A stretch of 64,000 nt of DNA. Origin: GCA-2697345 sp002697345. Its GTDB lineage: Bacteria; Pseudomonadota; Alphaproteobacteria; Rhodobacterales; Rhodobacteraceae. Shown piece by piece: positions 26,036-35,842 of this stretch. The notes beneath the pieces are model-generated. The model was given only the letters and a program-made list of their open reading frames with translations, ran no database searches and had not been told where the DNA came from. The stretch covers positions 1,736,001 to 1,800,000 of the forward strand of contig CALSNB010000001.1 in NCBI GenBank assembly GCA_943787605.1. The letters are read 5' to 3'. The translations under genes and the position numbers were made by a program. The stretch's first letter is position 1, and each line of letters begins with the position of its first letter.

Positions 26036-27001
26036 ATGTTATTAGAAGAAATTGTTACGTTTGGAGAATCTAGTCTGGATCGAGCGGCAGAGCTAAGAAC
26101 TGACATTTCTGAATTAAATCGATTATTAGAAGATAGTAATTCAGGGGTTCTTCCTTTTTGGAGAGGTAAGCCTCTAGTTTCTGGATGTGCTAGAGATTCT
26201 CTAGTCTGGTTGGGTCAAGCCCATGAGCTTTTTAAGCACTCAACAGAGAGGCCAATTTTTCTTGGAATAGATAATGGGATTGCCAGGTTTGCCTCCGACG
26301 TGTCCGAATGGGTCCCAGATGAAAATATTGATTCTGTGGGAAGGTTTGCCGACATATCAGAGCAACATTTTAGTGGACTTCCAGAAGATCATCGTTTTTC
26401 AGAGCTTCGTTCTATAATGACTAGCTTAACTCCTATTGATGCAGAGTTGGTTGCGACTGCGAAGGGTCTAATTAATTGGCATCAAGCTTATAAGTTCTGC
26501 TCATCTTGTGGATCAAAGTCGCAATCTTCTTTTTCTGGTTGGCACCGTGAATGCCTATCTTGTAAAAAAACCCACTTTCCGCGCACTGACCCCGTAGTAA
26601 TTATGCTAATCATTCGTGGAAACTCTGTATTAATGGGCCGTTCGTACGTCTGGCCAGAGGGTATGTATTCATTATTGGCTGGGTTCGTAGAACCGGGAGA
26701 AACAATTGAAGGCGCTGTTAAAAGAGAAACATTGGAGGAGGTAGGTGTTAAGGTTTCTAAGGTTGAGTATATATGTAGTCAACCTTGGCCGTTTCCAGCA
26801 TCACTGATGTTTGGATGTAAGGGATCAGCGACATCAAATAAAATACAGATTGATAAAGAAGAACTCGAAGATGCAAAATGGATAAGTAGAGAAGAAATGG
26901 TAGAAGTTTTTTCTGGACGAAATAAATCTATGACGCCAGCAAGGAAAGGATCCATAGCCCATTTCTTAATAAAACAGTGGTTGGAAGGAAAAATTACGTA
27001 A
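26036..27001 (+). CDS. nudC: NAD(+) diphosphatase / RNA deNADding enzyme NudC
   Basis: Nudix hydrolase splitting NAD(H) or removing NAD caps from RNA. It has the zinc ribbon CSSCG...CLSCK (about residues 155-180), the Nudix box GFVEPGETIEGAVKRETLEE with a downstream EEVG, and the NudC-specific SQPWPFPASLM signature. 321 residues fits. An AGGAG site precedes the ATG by about 9 nt. Confidence 0.95.
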   Translation: MLLEEIVTFGESSLDRAAELRTDISELNRLLEDSNSGVLPFWRGKPLVSGCARDSLVWLGQAHELFKHSTERPIFLGIDNGIARFASDVSEWVPDENIDSVGRFADISEQHFSGLPEDHRFSELRSIMTSLTPIDAELVATAKGLINWHQAYKFCSSCGSKSQSSFSGWHRECLSCKKTHFPRTDPVVIMLIIRGNSVLMGRSYVWPEGMYSLLAGFVEPGETIEGAVKRETLEEVGVKVSKVEYICSQPWPFPASLMFGCKGSATSNKIQIDKEELEDAKWISREEMVEVFSGRNKSMTPARKGSIAHFLIKQWLEGKIT

Positions 27002-27017
27002 TTATCCTAAGAAAGTA

Positions 27018-27851
27018 TCAATTTCTGCTAGAATCAGCCTTGTAGCTACCCAAGATCTTTATCTCAGAAGTAAAAAATGAAAGTTCTTCAAATGCTAGTG
27101 AAACATTTTTATCCTCTGGATGACCTTCTATGTCAGCATAAAATTGGGTAGCTGTAAAATCTCCATCAACCATATAACTTTCTAGTTTGGTCATGTTAAC
27201 ACTGTTCGTTGCAAAGCCACCCATTGCTTTAAAAAGTGCGGCAGGAATATTTTTTACTCTGAATACAAAAGAAGTCATCATTTTTTGTTTTACTTGCTCC
27301 TCGTCACTCGGCATTTTTGACATGATTAGAAAGCGAGTAGTATTGTTATCGTTATCTTCTATATCTTTAGCCAATACAGACAAACCATATATTTCCCCCG
27401 CAAGCTCTGACGCGAGCGCTGCCTTACTTGGGTCATTTAACTCTGAAATATGCCGAGCAGATCCAGCAGTATCTGCTCCGATGACAGGGTCTATTTTCTG
27501 ATTCGTAAGAAAATTTCGACACTGACCAAGTAACACACTATGACTTACAGCACTTTTAATCTTTGAAACCTTGGTGCCTTTTATTCCTAAAAGGCTAATT
27601 CTTACTCTTACAAAAACTTCACCAACTATATGCAACTGTGATTCTGGTAATAGACGATGAATATCGGAAACGCGTCCATAAGTTGAATTTTCAATAGGTA
27701 ACATAGCTAGATCAGCTTCTTCTAATCTAACGCGCTCCATAGCCGACTCAAAGGTGTTGCAGGGAATGGCTTCATAATTTGGTTTTGCTTGAATACACGC
27801 TTGATGTGAGTAAGCGCCAAGTTCACCTTGGAATGAAATCTTTTTTGTCAT
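27018..27851 (-). CDS. pheA: Prephenate dehydratase
   Basis: Monofunctional enzyme converting prephenate to phenylpyruvate. The N-terminal catalytic domain begins with GELGAYSHQAC and contains the active TRF motif (NNTTRFLIM near residue 173). A C-terminal ACT domain (about 190-275) with TKLESYMVDGDFTATQFYAD gives phenylalanine feedback control. It is divergent from the cytochrome c gene, a pairing conserved in Rhodobacterales. Confidence 0.95.
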   Translation of the reverse strand: MTKKISFQGELGAYSHQACIQAKPNYEAIPCNTFESAMERVRLEEADLAMLPIENSTYGRVSDIHRLLPESQLHIVGEVFVRVRISLLGIKGTKVSKIKSAVSHSVLLGQCRNFLTNQKIDPVIGADTAGSARHISELNDPSKAALASELAGEIYGLSVLAKDIEDNDNNTTRFLIMSKMPSDEEQVKQKMMTSFVFRVKNIPAALFKAMGGFATNSVNMTKLESYMVDGDFTATQFYADIEGHPEDKNVSLAFEELSFFTSEIKILGSYKADSSRN

Positions 27852-27954
27852 AGTATTTTCCTCAATGGGCGTTTCGTCGCGGTTTCTACACCTTGCGCAA
27901 GAGTATGTGAAGGAGGTAGATTGAAACTAACATTTATTTATACGAGAGAGCAAT

Positions 27955-28479
27955 ATGTTCGACACAATGACAACAACAAAGATACTTGGGGCGATTTGCG
28001 GCTCATTATTAATTTTTCTTTTAGCCGAATGGTTGGCCGATGAAATTTATCACAGTGGTTCTGGGGGACATGGTGGTGATCATAAGCAGGCATATGTAAT
28101 AGAGGTTGATGAAATTGAAGAAACGAAAACAGTTAGCGTGGAAGAGGACTTTGATTTAGTTTTTGCGTCAGCAAACTTAGAGAAAGGTTCTAAAGTGTTT
28201 TCTAAGTGTAAAGCTTGTCACAAGCTAGATGATGGTGCAAAAGGCACGGGCCCGCATTTATATGGTGTCGTAGGCAGAGCTACAGCTAGTATAAGTGGTT
28301 ACGGTTATTCAAAAGCGCTTGTAGAGTTATCAGGAGATTGGACCCCTGCCGCTCTTAATGGGTTTTTGAAAGATCCTAAAAAATATGCACCTGGAACAAA
28401 AATGGGCTTTGCAGGACTTAAAAAGATAAAGGATCGTGCTAATATAATAGCTTTTCTTAACTCTATAGGAGATCAGTAA
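27955..28479 (+). CDS. cycM: Membrane-anchored class I cytochrome c (cytochrome c550/c552 type)
   Basis: Electron carrier between the bc1 complex and aa3 oxidase. One N-terminal transmembrane anchor (about residues 9-26) is followed by a flexible acidic linker, and then a c-type domain with the heme motif CKACH and distal Met in GTKMGFAGLKK. 174 residues fits the CycM family. It is functionally linked to the oxidase subunit encoded at 18.4 kb. Confidence 0.92.
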   Translation: MFDTMTTTKILGAICGSLLIFLLAEWLADEIYHSGSGGHGGDHKQAYVIEVDEIEETKTVSVEEDFDLVFASANLEKGSKVFSKCKACHKLDDGAKGTGPHLYGVVGRATASISGYGYSKALVELSGDWTPAALNGFLKDPKKYAPGTKMGFAGLKKIKDRANIIAFLNSIGDQ

Positions 28480-28598
28480 GGGTTTTCTCAAAAATTAATT
28501 AACTCTTAAATAAAATTATTATAAAAAAAGATTTATAAATACTTTGTCACAAAAATAATATATATTTTGTTTAACATTTTAATTTTGGGGTTATAAGA

Positions 28599-30476
28599 AT
28601 GTTCAATTTAAGTTATTCCTATTTGCGAGCTAATGGGTTTTTTCAGTTACTAGCAATATTTTTAGTGTTTGTTTTTTTAAACGAAGCAAGAGCTAACGAG
28701 AAAATAACTGTCTCTACAGGTTTTTCAAATTTTGGAGAATTAAAATATAGTAAAGATTTTGATCACCTAGAGTATGTTAATCCTAGCGCGCCCAAAGGTG
28801 GTGAGATTTCTATCTGGGCCAATGGAACCTTTGACTCGATGAATCCTTATTCTAGAAAAGGAACCTCAGGGTCTTTATCTAGTATCTTTTTTGAAGAGCT
28901 TCTTACGTCAACAGCTGACGAAATTGGGACAGTATACTGCTTTATGTGTTCTAGCCTTGAATACCCAGAGGATTTGTCTTGGGTCGTATTTAATTTAAGA
29001 CCCGAAGTAACTTTTTCTGATGGTTCTAAGCTAACGGCGGAAGATGTCAGTTTCAGTTACAAACTATTTTTAACTGAAGGCTTAGTTTCCTTTAGAGCAG
29101 TGCTGTCTAAGCTTGTGGAAAAAGTAGAGGTCCTGGAGTCAAATAAAATTAAATTTTATTTTCTAGAAGATGCACCACTACGTGATCGCATCGAAACAGT
29201 GGGTGGGTTACCAGTTTTTTCACAGAAATGGTTTACAGAAAATGAAGCTGGGTTAGATGAGTCTCGACTTGAGCCTGCGTTGGGAACTGGTCCTTATGTT
29301 TTAGATAGTTATGATATTAATCAGGAAATATTGTACAAGAGAAATGAAAATTATTGGGCAAGGGACTTAAATTTTACAAAAGGTAGAAACAATTTTGATT
29401 ATATAAGAGTAGAGTATTTTGGAGACTCTAATGCTGCTTTTGAAGGGTTTAAGTCAGGGGCATATACTTTTAGAATCGAAAATAGCTCAAAGCAGTGGGC
29501 AACCGGCTATGACTTTCCAGCCTTAAATAAAGGGCATATTGTAAAGAGAGAGTTACGAGATGGAACGATTGCAACTGGTCAAAGCTTTGCAATGAACCTT
29601 CGCAAAGAAAAATTTAAAGATATTAAAGTTCGTGAAGCTTTGAGTTTAATGTTTAATTTTGAGTGGTCTAATACAACATTATTTTATGGTCTTTATGCAC
29701 GAATAAATTCTTTTTGGGAAAACTCTGATTTGGCCGCAATCGGAGTGCCGGAGGGTGAAGAGCTTGACCTACTAGCAGAACTAGTAGACGAGGGTTTGTT
29801 ATCGACAGAAATTTTAACAAACCCTGCTATTTCCGCTCCAACCTCTGGCTCTAGACAGTTAGATAGAAAAAACCTCAGAGCTGCATCAAAATTATTAGAT
29901 GATGCGGGTTGGGTCGTTGGTGATGATGGAAAGCGTCGAAAGGACGGAAAAACTCTTGATGTGGAATTCTTGGAGGCAAGCCCAGCTTTTGACCGAATTG
30001 TTAATCCATTTGTAGAAAACTTAATTAGCCTAGGGGTTAATGCGAAACTAAATAGAATCGATTACGCACAGTATACTAATAGAACCCGCTCTTTTGATTT
30101 TGATATTGTGACAGATCAATTTAGGATGTCCTATGAGCCAGGCTCCGGTCTAAAACAGTATTTTGGTTCGGAGACAGCAAAGGAAAGTTTATTTAATAGT
30201 ATGGGAGTTAGTAGTCCAGCAATAGATAGACTTATTGATATTATTTCAGACGCTTCCAGTAAAGCTGACCTAAGAATTGCGGTCCGAGCCCTTGATAGAG
30301 TTTTGCGGGCAGAAAAATTTTGGATTCCACAATGGTATAAAGATGTTCATACCGTAGCCTATTTTGATATGTTTGAGCATCCAGAACCTTTACCACCTTA
30401 CTCTTTAGGATACTTGGACTTTTGGTGGGTAAATCCAGAAAAAGAAGCAAAACTTAAGGCTGAAGGCGCCTTATAA
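28599..30476 (+). CDS. yejA: Extracellular solute-binding protein, oligopeptide/microcin C type
   Basis: Periplasmic binding protein (SBP family 5) of 625 residues. A cleavable signal peptide ends around ARA-NEKI (residue 32). The EYVNPSAPKGGEISIWANG opening is typical of YejA-like proteins. It is first of four tightly packed genes for an ABC importer, with 4 nt to the next gene. In E. coli YejABEF takes up peptides and microcin C; the natural ligand here is unknown. Confidence 0.9.
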   Translation: MFNLSYSYLRANGFFQLLAIFLVFVFLNEARANEKITVSTGFSNFGELKYSKDFDHLEYVNPSAPKGGEISIWANGTFDSMNPYSRKGTSGSLSSIFFEELLTSTADEIGTVYCFMCSSLEYPEDLSWVVFNLRPEVTFSDGSKLTAEDVSFSYKLFLTEGLVSFRAVLSKLVEKVEVLESNKIKFYFLEDAPLRDRIETVGGLPVFSQKWFTENEAGLDESRLEPALGTGPYVLDSYDINQEILYKRNENYWARDLNFTKGRNNFDYIRVEYFGDSNAAFEGFKSGAYTFRIENSSKQWATGYDFPALNKGHIVKRELRDGTIATGQSFAMNLRKEKFKDIKVREALSLMFNFEWSNTTLFYGLYARINSFWENSDLAAIGVPEGEELDLLAELVDEGLLSTEILTNPAISAPTSGSRQLDRKNLRAASKLLDDAGWVVGDDGKRRKDGKTLDVEFLEASPAFDRIVNPFVENLISLGVNAKLNRIDYAQYTNRTRSFDFDIVTDQFRMSYEPGSGLKQYFGSETAKESLFNSMGVSSPAIDRLIDIISDASSKADLRIAVRALDRVLRAEKFWIPQWYKDVHTVAYFDMFEHPEPLPPYSLGYLDFWWVNPEKEAKLKAEGAL

Positions 30477-30480
30477 CGCT

Positions 30481-31560
30481 GTGGGTCCTTATATTGTAAG
30501 AAGGTTATTACTCGTTCTTCCAACCCTTGTTGGAATTATGCTTATTAACTTTGTTTTAACCCAATTTGTTCCCGGGGGACCTATTGAGCAAATCCTTTCT
30601 GAACTAGAGGGAAAGGGTGATGTATTTGAATCAATTTCTGGATCCTCTTCGGAGACATTTGAGAGAGGTCAAGATGAAAGGTATGTTGGAGGTAGAGGAT
30701 TACCTCCTGAGTTTATTAAACAATTAGAAATAGAATTTGGTTTTGATAAGCCGCCGCTTCAACGATTTATTTCAATGATGTTTAGTTATTTGAGGTTTGA
30801 TTTTGGAGAAAGTTATTTTCGTTCTATTAGTGTTTTAGATTTGGTTTGGGAAAAGCTACCTGTATCTATTACACTTGGCCTTTGGTCGACGCTGATAGCA
30901 TATATAATATCTATTCCACTTGGAATCCGGAAGGCTATCAAAGATGGCAGTACTTTTGATACCTGGACAAGTGCCGCGATCATTGTTGCTTACGCGATCC
31001 CAGGTTTCTTATTCGCAATCTTATTACTTGTGATGTTTGCGGGCGGAAGTTATTTTCAATGGTTTCCGTTAAGAGGTCTTACATCTGATAATTTTAATGA
31101 TCTTAATTTCATACAAAAAATATTAGATTATTTTTGGCATATATTCTTACCTGTTTTAGCGTCTACGATCTCCTCTTTTGCTACGCTCACATTGCTTACA
31201 AAAAATAGCTTTTTAGATGAAATAAAAAAACATTATGTTACGACAGCTAGGGCAAAAGGCATTTCAGAAAAGAAAATTCTTTATGGACATGTTTTTCGAA
31301 ATGCAATGTTAATTGTAATTGCTGGTTTCCCAGGTTTATTCTTAGGAGTTTTCCTGTCGGGGTCACTAATTATAGAGACAATTTTTTCTTTGGATGGTTT
31401 GGGAAGGTTAGCATTTGAGGCGACGGTTGCCAGAGACTATCCGGTAGTATTTGGGACTTTATATTTTTTTGGACTTATTGGACTAGCTGTGGGTATTTTG
31501 TCTGACTTGATGTATGTTTTCGTCGACCCGCGTATAGATTTTGAGAGTAGACAGACATGA
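30481..31560 (+). CDS. yejB: ABC transporter permease, YejB-like
   Basis: Inner-membrane permease of 359 residues with a GTG start at 30481. It begins GPYIVRRLLLVLPTLVGIML, the usual first helix of DppB/YejB proteins, carries a long periplasmic insert (about residues 40-85), and has an EAA-type loop TTARAKGISEKKILYGHVFRNA that contacts the ATPase. The stop overlaps the next ATG by 4 nt. Confidence 0.92.
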   Translation: MGPYIVRRLLLVLPTLVGIMLINFVLTQFVPGGPIEQILSELEGKGDVFESISGSSSETFERGQDERYVGGRGLPPEFIKQLEIEFGFDKPPLQRFISMMFSYLRFDFGESYFRSISVLDLVWEKLPVSITLGLWSTLIAYIISIPLGIRKAIKDGSTFDTWTSAAIIVAYAIPGFLFAILLLVMFAGGSYFQWFPLRGLTSDNFNDLNFIQKILDYFWHIFLPVLASTISSFATLTLLTKNSFLDEIKKHYVTTARAKGISEKKILYGHVFRNAMLIVIAGFPGLFLGVFLSGSLIIETIFSLDGLGRLAFEATVARDYPVVFGTLYFFGLIGLAVGILSDLMYVFVDPRIDFESRQT

Positions 31561-32663
31561 CTTTATCACCCCTAAATAAAAGAAGGTGGAGTAATTTCAA
31601 AAGTAATAAGAGAGCTTTTTACTCCTTGATTTTATTTAGTATTATTTTTTGTATTACTCTTTTTGCAGAGTTGATAGCAAACGACAGACCAATATTGATA
31701 AAGTATAAGGGAGAATACTTTACCCCTATTATCACATTCTACCCCGAAACAACGTTTGGTGGAGATTTGAAAACGGAAGCAGTTTATCGAGATATAGAGG
31801 TTAAATGTTTAATTGTATCTGCAGGAAACGAGGACTGCTGGAATAGTCCAGAATTAATATTAGAAGATGCGCTTGATGGAAAGATTAATGGAAAAAATAT
31901 TGATCAAGGTTGGATAATTACACCTTTGATACCGTACAGTTATAAGACAATTAACGATATTGACGGTACAGCACCTTCTGCACCTGATAGAAACCATCTT
32001 TTAGGCACAGACAACAGTGCTAGGGATGTCTTGGCTAGAGTTATATATGGTTTCAGACTTTCAATAGTTTTTACTTTAATCGTTACTTTAATTTCTTCAA
32101 TAATAGGAATTATTGCAGGTGCTATTCAAGGTTATTTTGGTGGCCGAACAGATTTGATTATGCAGAGGGTTTTAGAAATTTGGGGGGCAACGCCTCAATT
32201 ATATATAATAATTATCATGTTTGCAATTCTAGGTAGGTCTTTTTGGTTGTTGGTCTTCCTCACAATATTATTTGGGTGGACGGCTTTAGTTGGTGTGGTG
32301 AGAGCTGAATTCCTGAGAGCAAGAAATTTTGAATATGTTAGGGCGGCTAAAGCATTAGGCGTGTCAAATAGAGTTATAATGTTCAGGCATATGCTTCCAA
32401 ATGCTATGGTAGCAACTATCACAATATTACCTTTTATTATTACGGGAACTATAGGTCTTTTAGCTTCATTAGATTTTTTAGGTTTTGGTTTGCCGTCGTC
32501 TGCACCTTCACTTGGTGAATTAACGCATCAAGCCAAAGAAAATCTTCAGGCACCATGGTTGGCTTTTACCGCATTTTTCACCTTTGCTTTAATGCTATCT
32601 CTTCTAGTCTTTATCTTTGAGGGGGTTCGTGACGCATTTGATCCCAGAAAGACTTTTCAGTGA
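31557..32663 (+). CDS. yejE: ABC transporter permease, YejE-like
   Basis: Second permease of the importer, 368 residues. It has an N-terminal helix, a large periplasmic segment with HLLGTDNSARDVLARVIYG, which is the DppC/YejE signature, and an EAA loop with RAAKALGVSNRVIMFRHMLP. ATGA overlaps link it to the genes on both sides. Confidence 0.92.
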   Translation: MTLSPLNKRRWSNFKSNKRAFYSLILFSIIFCITLFAELIANDRPILIKYKGEYFTPIITFYPETTFGGDLKTEAVYRDIEVKCLIVSAGNEDCWNSPELILEDALDGKINGKNIDQGWIITPLIPYSYKTINDIDGTAPSAPDRNHLLGTDNSARDVLARVIYGFRLSIVFTLIVTLISSIIGIIAGAIQGYFGGRTDLIMQRVLEIWGATPQLYIIIIMFAILGRSFWLLVFLTILFGWTALVGVVRAEFLRARNFEYVRAAKALGVSNRVIMFRHMLPNAMVATITILPFIITGTIGLLASLDFLGFGLPSSAPSLGELTHQAKENLQAPWLAFTAFFTFALMLSLLVFIFEGVRDAFDPRKTFQ

Positions 32664-34249
32664 ATACAATTCTTGATGTAAAAGACTTAGTGATTTCATT
32701 TGAGAATGATGGACAAATGGTTGAAGCAGTTAGAAACATTTCCTTCAATATTCCGGCGGGGCAAACAGTGGCTTTAGTTGGAGAATCAGGTTCAGGAAAA
32801 TCGGTGTCAGCATTATCTACTGTTGGCTTGCTTCCAACATCTGCAAATGTAAGTGGAGCTATAAAATTCAAAGGGAAAGATTTAATCCAATCGAGTGAAA
32901 AAGAACTCCAGCAAGTTCGTGGTAATGAAATAAGTTTTATTTTTCAGGAGCCAATGACCTCTTTAAACCCTCTTCACACTTTGGAGAAACAAATTTCAGA
33001 GAGTTTACTCTTACACCAAAACTTAAGAGGGAGCGCAGCAAAAAAGAGAGTGATAGAGTTATTAACAAAAGTTGGTATTGATGATCCAGGCAGTCGGTTG
33101 ACTTCATATCCGCACGAGCTCTCTGGTGGGCAACGCCAGCGCGTGATGATCGCAATGGCGTTGGCAAATGAACCTTCACTACTTATAGCAGATGAGCCTA
33201 CTACCGCCTTAGATGTTACTATCCAAGCTCAAATACTTGATTTACTTTTGGATTTAAAAAAATCTGAAGGATTAAGTTTGCTTTTTATTACTCACGATTT
33301 AGGAATTGTTAGAAAAATTTCTGATAAAGTTTACGTAATGAAAGAGGGTAAAATTGTCGAGTCGGGATTAACAAAGGAAATATTTAAAAACCCACAACAT
33401 TTATATACAAGAACTTTGCTGGCTGCGAATATGGTAGGGGTGCCCAAGCCAGTTAAATCCTCAGCTGATAAAGTAATGAATGTGGCTGATTTACGAATTT
33501 GGTTTCCAATAAAAAAGGGGTTTCTTCGGAAAACTGTTGGTTACATCAAAGCGGTTAATTCAGCATCATTTTCTATAAGAGAGGGCGAGACTTTAGGGGT
33601 GGTTGGTGAAAGTGGTTCTGGGAAAACTACACTGGCATTAGCTATAATGAAGTTGATACGGTCTAGCGGTAGTATAAACTTCTTAGATTCTGATATCCAG
33701 GATATATCAAAAATAAATTTACAAACTCTTCGATCTAATATGCAAATCGTTTTTCAGGATCCTTATGGCTCATTAAGCCCACGTATGAGTGTGTTTGAAA
33801 TTATATCAGAAGGATTAAAAGTTCATCAAAAACATCTTACTAAAAATAAGGTGGAACAATTGGTGTCTGATATAATGATAGAGGTAGGGTTAGATCCTCT
33901 TTTTATGAACAGGTACCCCCATGAATTTTCAGGTGGCCAACGGCAGAGAGTTGCTATTGCACGAACTATGGTTTTGAGGCCGAAACTTGTTGTTTTAGAT
34001 GAACCTACCTCTGCTTTGGATATGACCGTTCAGGTCCAAATTATTAATCTTTTAAGGAGTTTGCAGGAAAAATATCAACTCTCATATCTTTTTATTAGTC
34101 ATGATCTTAAAGTTGTTCGAGCAATGTCTCATAAAATTGCTGTTATGAAGCAAGGGGATATTGTCGAATTTGGTGATAGTGAATTAATTTTTTCAAAACC
34201 GACTAATAGCTATACAAAAACGTTATTAGCTTCTGCTCTAGAAATATAA
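32660..34249 (+). CDS. yejF: ABC transporter ATP-binding protein with two ATPase domains, YejF-like
   Basis: Tandem ATPase of 529 residues. Domain 1 has Walker A GESGSGKSVS, signature LSGGQRQR and Walker B LLIADEPTTAL; domain 2 has GESGSGKTTL, FSGGQRQR and VVLDEPTSAL. Each domain ends with an oligopeptide-transporter C-terminal extension. It powers the YejABE-like importer and ends the operon. Confidence 0.94.
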   Translation: MNTILDVKDLVISFENDGQMVEAVRNISFNIPAGQTVALVGESGSGKSVSALSTVGLLPTSANVSGAIKFKGKDLIQSSEKELQQVRGNEISFIFQEPMTSLNPLHTLEKQISESLLLHQNLRGSAAKKRVIELLTKVGIDDPGSRLTSYPHELSGGQRQRVMIAMALANEPSLLIADEPTTALDVTIQAQILDLLLDLKKSEGLSLLFITHDLGIVRKISDKVYVMKEGKIVESGLTKEIFKNPQHLYTRTLLAANMVGVPKPVKSSADKVMNVADLRIWFPIKKGFLRKTVGYIKAVNSASFSIREGETLGVVGESGSGKTTLALAIMKLIRSSGSINFLDSDIQDISKINLQTLRSNMQIVFQDPYGSLSPRMSVFEIISEGLKVHQKHLTKNKVEQLVSDIMIEVGLDPLFMNRYPHEFSGGQRQRVAIARTMVLRPKLVVLDEPTSALDMTVQVQIINLLRSLQEKYQLSYLFISHDLKVVRAMSHKIAVMKQGDIVEFGDSELIFSKPTNSYTKTLLASALEI

Positions 34250-34284
34250 AACTTAAAAAAATAACGAGAGCTATATTACTTGAG

Positions 34285-34851
34285 TTAAATGTCTGGACCT
34301 TTTGCTTCGCAACTGTAACCTTGATACGTTAGTTTTTCGCAAACCAATTCAGCAGTATTTTTATTTAGATTTATGAAACTTGCTTTCCAACCTGCGCGAT
34401 TAAAAGTTATATCTTGAGTTGCCAGTTTAAGGTTATCTATCTCGGTTAATGTTGCCTTAAGTAAATGACGCTCGGCTATGTCTCTTGTTGTGAAAGCACC
34501 TAGACTAATACGCCAGATTTTTGGGCCACTATCTTTGGTTCTTATTATTACTTTTTTATCAGTAGAACTGATAGCGTTAGGTTTTTTGTTGACAACATTA
34601 GGTCTCTTTGAGGGTTTAAATAAATATACCCCGTTTGATTGAAGACGAGCTTCTTGAAGGTTATTTTTTATTTGTGATATTACATCAACTAAATCACTTT
34701 CTGAAGTTAAAGCTAGATCTCCTTCTGAAGTTAAAGAAGGTGGTCGCTTATAAGGATATGGGCTCTTTCTCTTCAAGAGAGTTCTGTATATTGGGTAGGA
34801 TGGTTTAACTAGCATGACCTTGTTCACGAGCTCTATCAAAACCAATATCAA
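34285..34851 (-). CDS. SPOR-domain segment, probably the C-terminus of the adjacent carboxypeptidase
   Basis: 188-residue open frame whose last 80 residues (KIWRISLGAFTTRDIAERHL onward) form a SPOR domain, which binds denuded peptidoglycan glycans at division sites. A proline/lysine-rich linker precedes it. It overlaps the carboxypeptidase frame by 47 nt, and family members are usually one protein with a C-terminal SPOR domain. Dropping one G of the minus-strand GG at 34818-34819 would fuse them into 449 residues. I think one frameshifted gene is more likely than two genes. Confidence 0.65.
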   Translation of the reverse strand: MILVLIELVNKVMLVKPSYPIYRTLLKRKSPYPYKRPPSLTSEGDLALTSESDLVDVISQIKNNLQEARLQSNGVYLFKPSKRPNVVNKKPNAISSTDKKVIIRTKDSGPKIWRISLGAFTTRDIAERHLLKATLTEIDNLKLATQDITFNRAGWKASFINLNKNTAELVCEKLTYQGYSCEAKGPDI

Positions 34852-35635
34852 GTTGTCTTTTTACTTCCTTATTTCGGGAGGCCGTAGATTTTCCACCAAA
34901 GACAGTGACTATAATTCGTTTATTTTTCCGTTCAGCTGATGCGACCAAGTTAAAACCAGCTTTTCGGGTGTACCCTGTTTTTATTCCATCAGCACCTGCA
35001 TACGTGTTTAAGAATTTGGTATTTGTATGTTTGACACGTCTTTGACCTGCTGTATGGGTTAGTCGAGAAAAAAGGTGGTAATAGTCATTATAGTGATAAA
35101 ATAGGTTCCGACCTAGTTTTGTCATGTCGGTGGCAGTAGATAGGTGACCAGCTTCTGTTAAACCATGGCAATTTTTAAATGTTGTTCTGGACATTCCTAG
35201 GGCCTTGGCAGTTTTATTCATTCTTCTAGAAAAGGCTGCTTCGCTACCTGAAATAGCTTCTCCTATTGCTGTAGCGGCATCATTTGCTGACATTATTGCT
35301 GCTGCTCTAATAAGATATTTTAGTTTAATTTTTTGACCGGTTCTCAAACCCATTCTTGAGGGGGGTTCTGATGCAGCTTTTTTTGAAACAGTGACAATAG
35401 TTTCTGCTGTGATTTCACCTTTTTTGATAGCCTCAAACGCGATATATAAGGTCATCATTTTAGTCAAGGACGCTGGATGTAATCTGGTATCCGCATTTCT
35501 GGACCGGAGAATTTCTCCTGACCGATTATCCATTATTACTGATGCATATTGAGGGGCAGCAAATGCAACCCCAGAAATAAAGGAAAGCACTGTAAAAAAT
35601 TTTATAACAACCATGTTGAAAACATGTTTACTCAT
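34805..35635 (-). CDS. dacA: D-alanyl-D-alanine carboxypeptidase (PBP5/6 family)
   Basis: Periplasmic enzyme trimming pentapeptide side chains of peptidoglycan. A signal peptide covers about residues 1-27. The active-site motifs are all present: SLTK (HPASLTKM, near 55), SAN (AIMSANDAA, near 115) and KTG (GIKTGYT, near 217). The frame ends at 276 residues after DRAREQGHAS, shorter than SPOR-containing relatives. The next frame resumes with a linker and SPOR domain, so the gene is probably split by a single-base insertion. Confidence 0.9.
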   Translation of the reverse strand: MSKHVFNMVVIKFFTVLSFISGVAFAAPQYASVIMDNRSGEILRSRNADTRLHPASLTKMMTLYIAFEAIKKGEITAETIVTVSKKAASEPPSRMGLRTGQKIKLKYLIRAAAIMSANDAATAIGEAISGSEAAFSRRMNKTAKALGMSRTTFKNCHGLTEAGHLSTATDMTKLGRNLFYHYNDYYHLFSRLTHTAGQRRVKHTNTKFLNTYAGADGIKTGYTRKAGFNLVASAERKNKRIIVTVFGGKSTASRNKEVKRQLDIGFDRAREQGHAS

Positions 35636-35842
35636 TATTACTGCCTCTTTGTTCCCGGAATGCTTTTCATCCCTTATTTTTTATAATTTAATAAAAACTA
35701 TCTGAATTGATTCCTCTAGTAAACCTGATATTCGAGGAGTAATATTGAAAAATTGTTTTAAGATCGAAGATTTTCTAATTTTTACATGGGTAAGGTTTCT
35801 GTCTGTGTAAAATAGGGGCGTAAATTTAATATTGGGGGTATT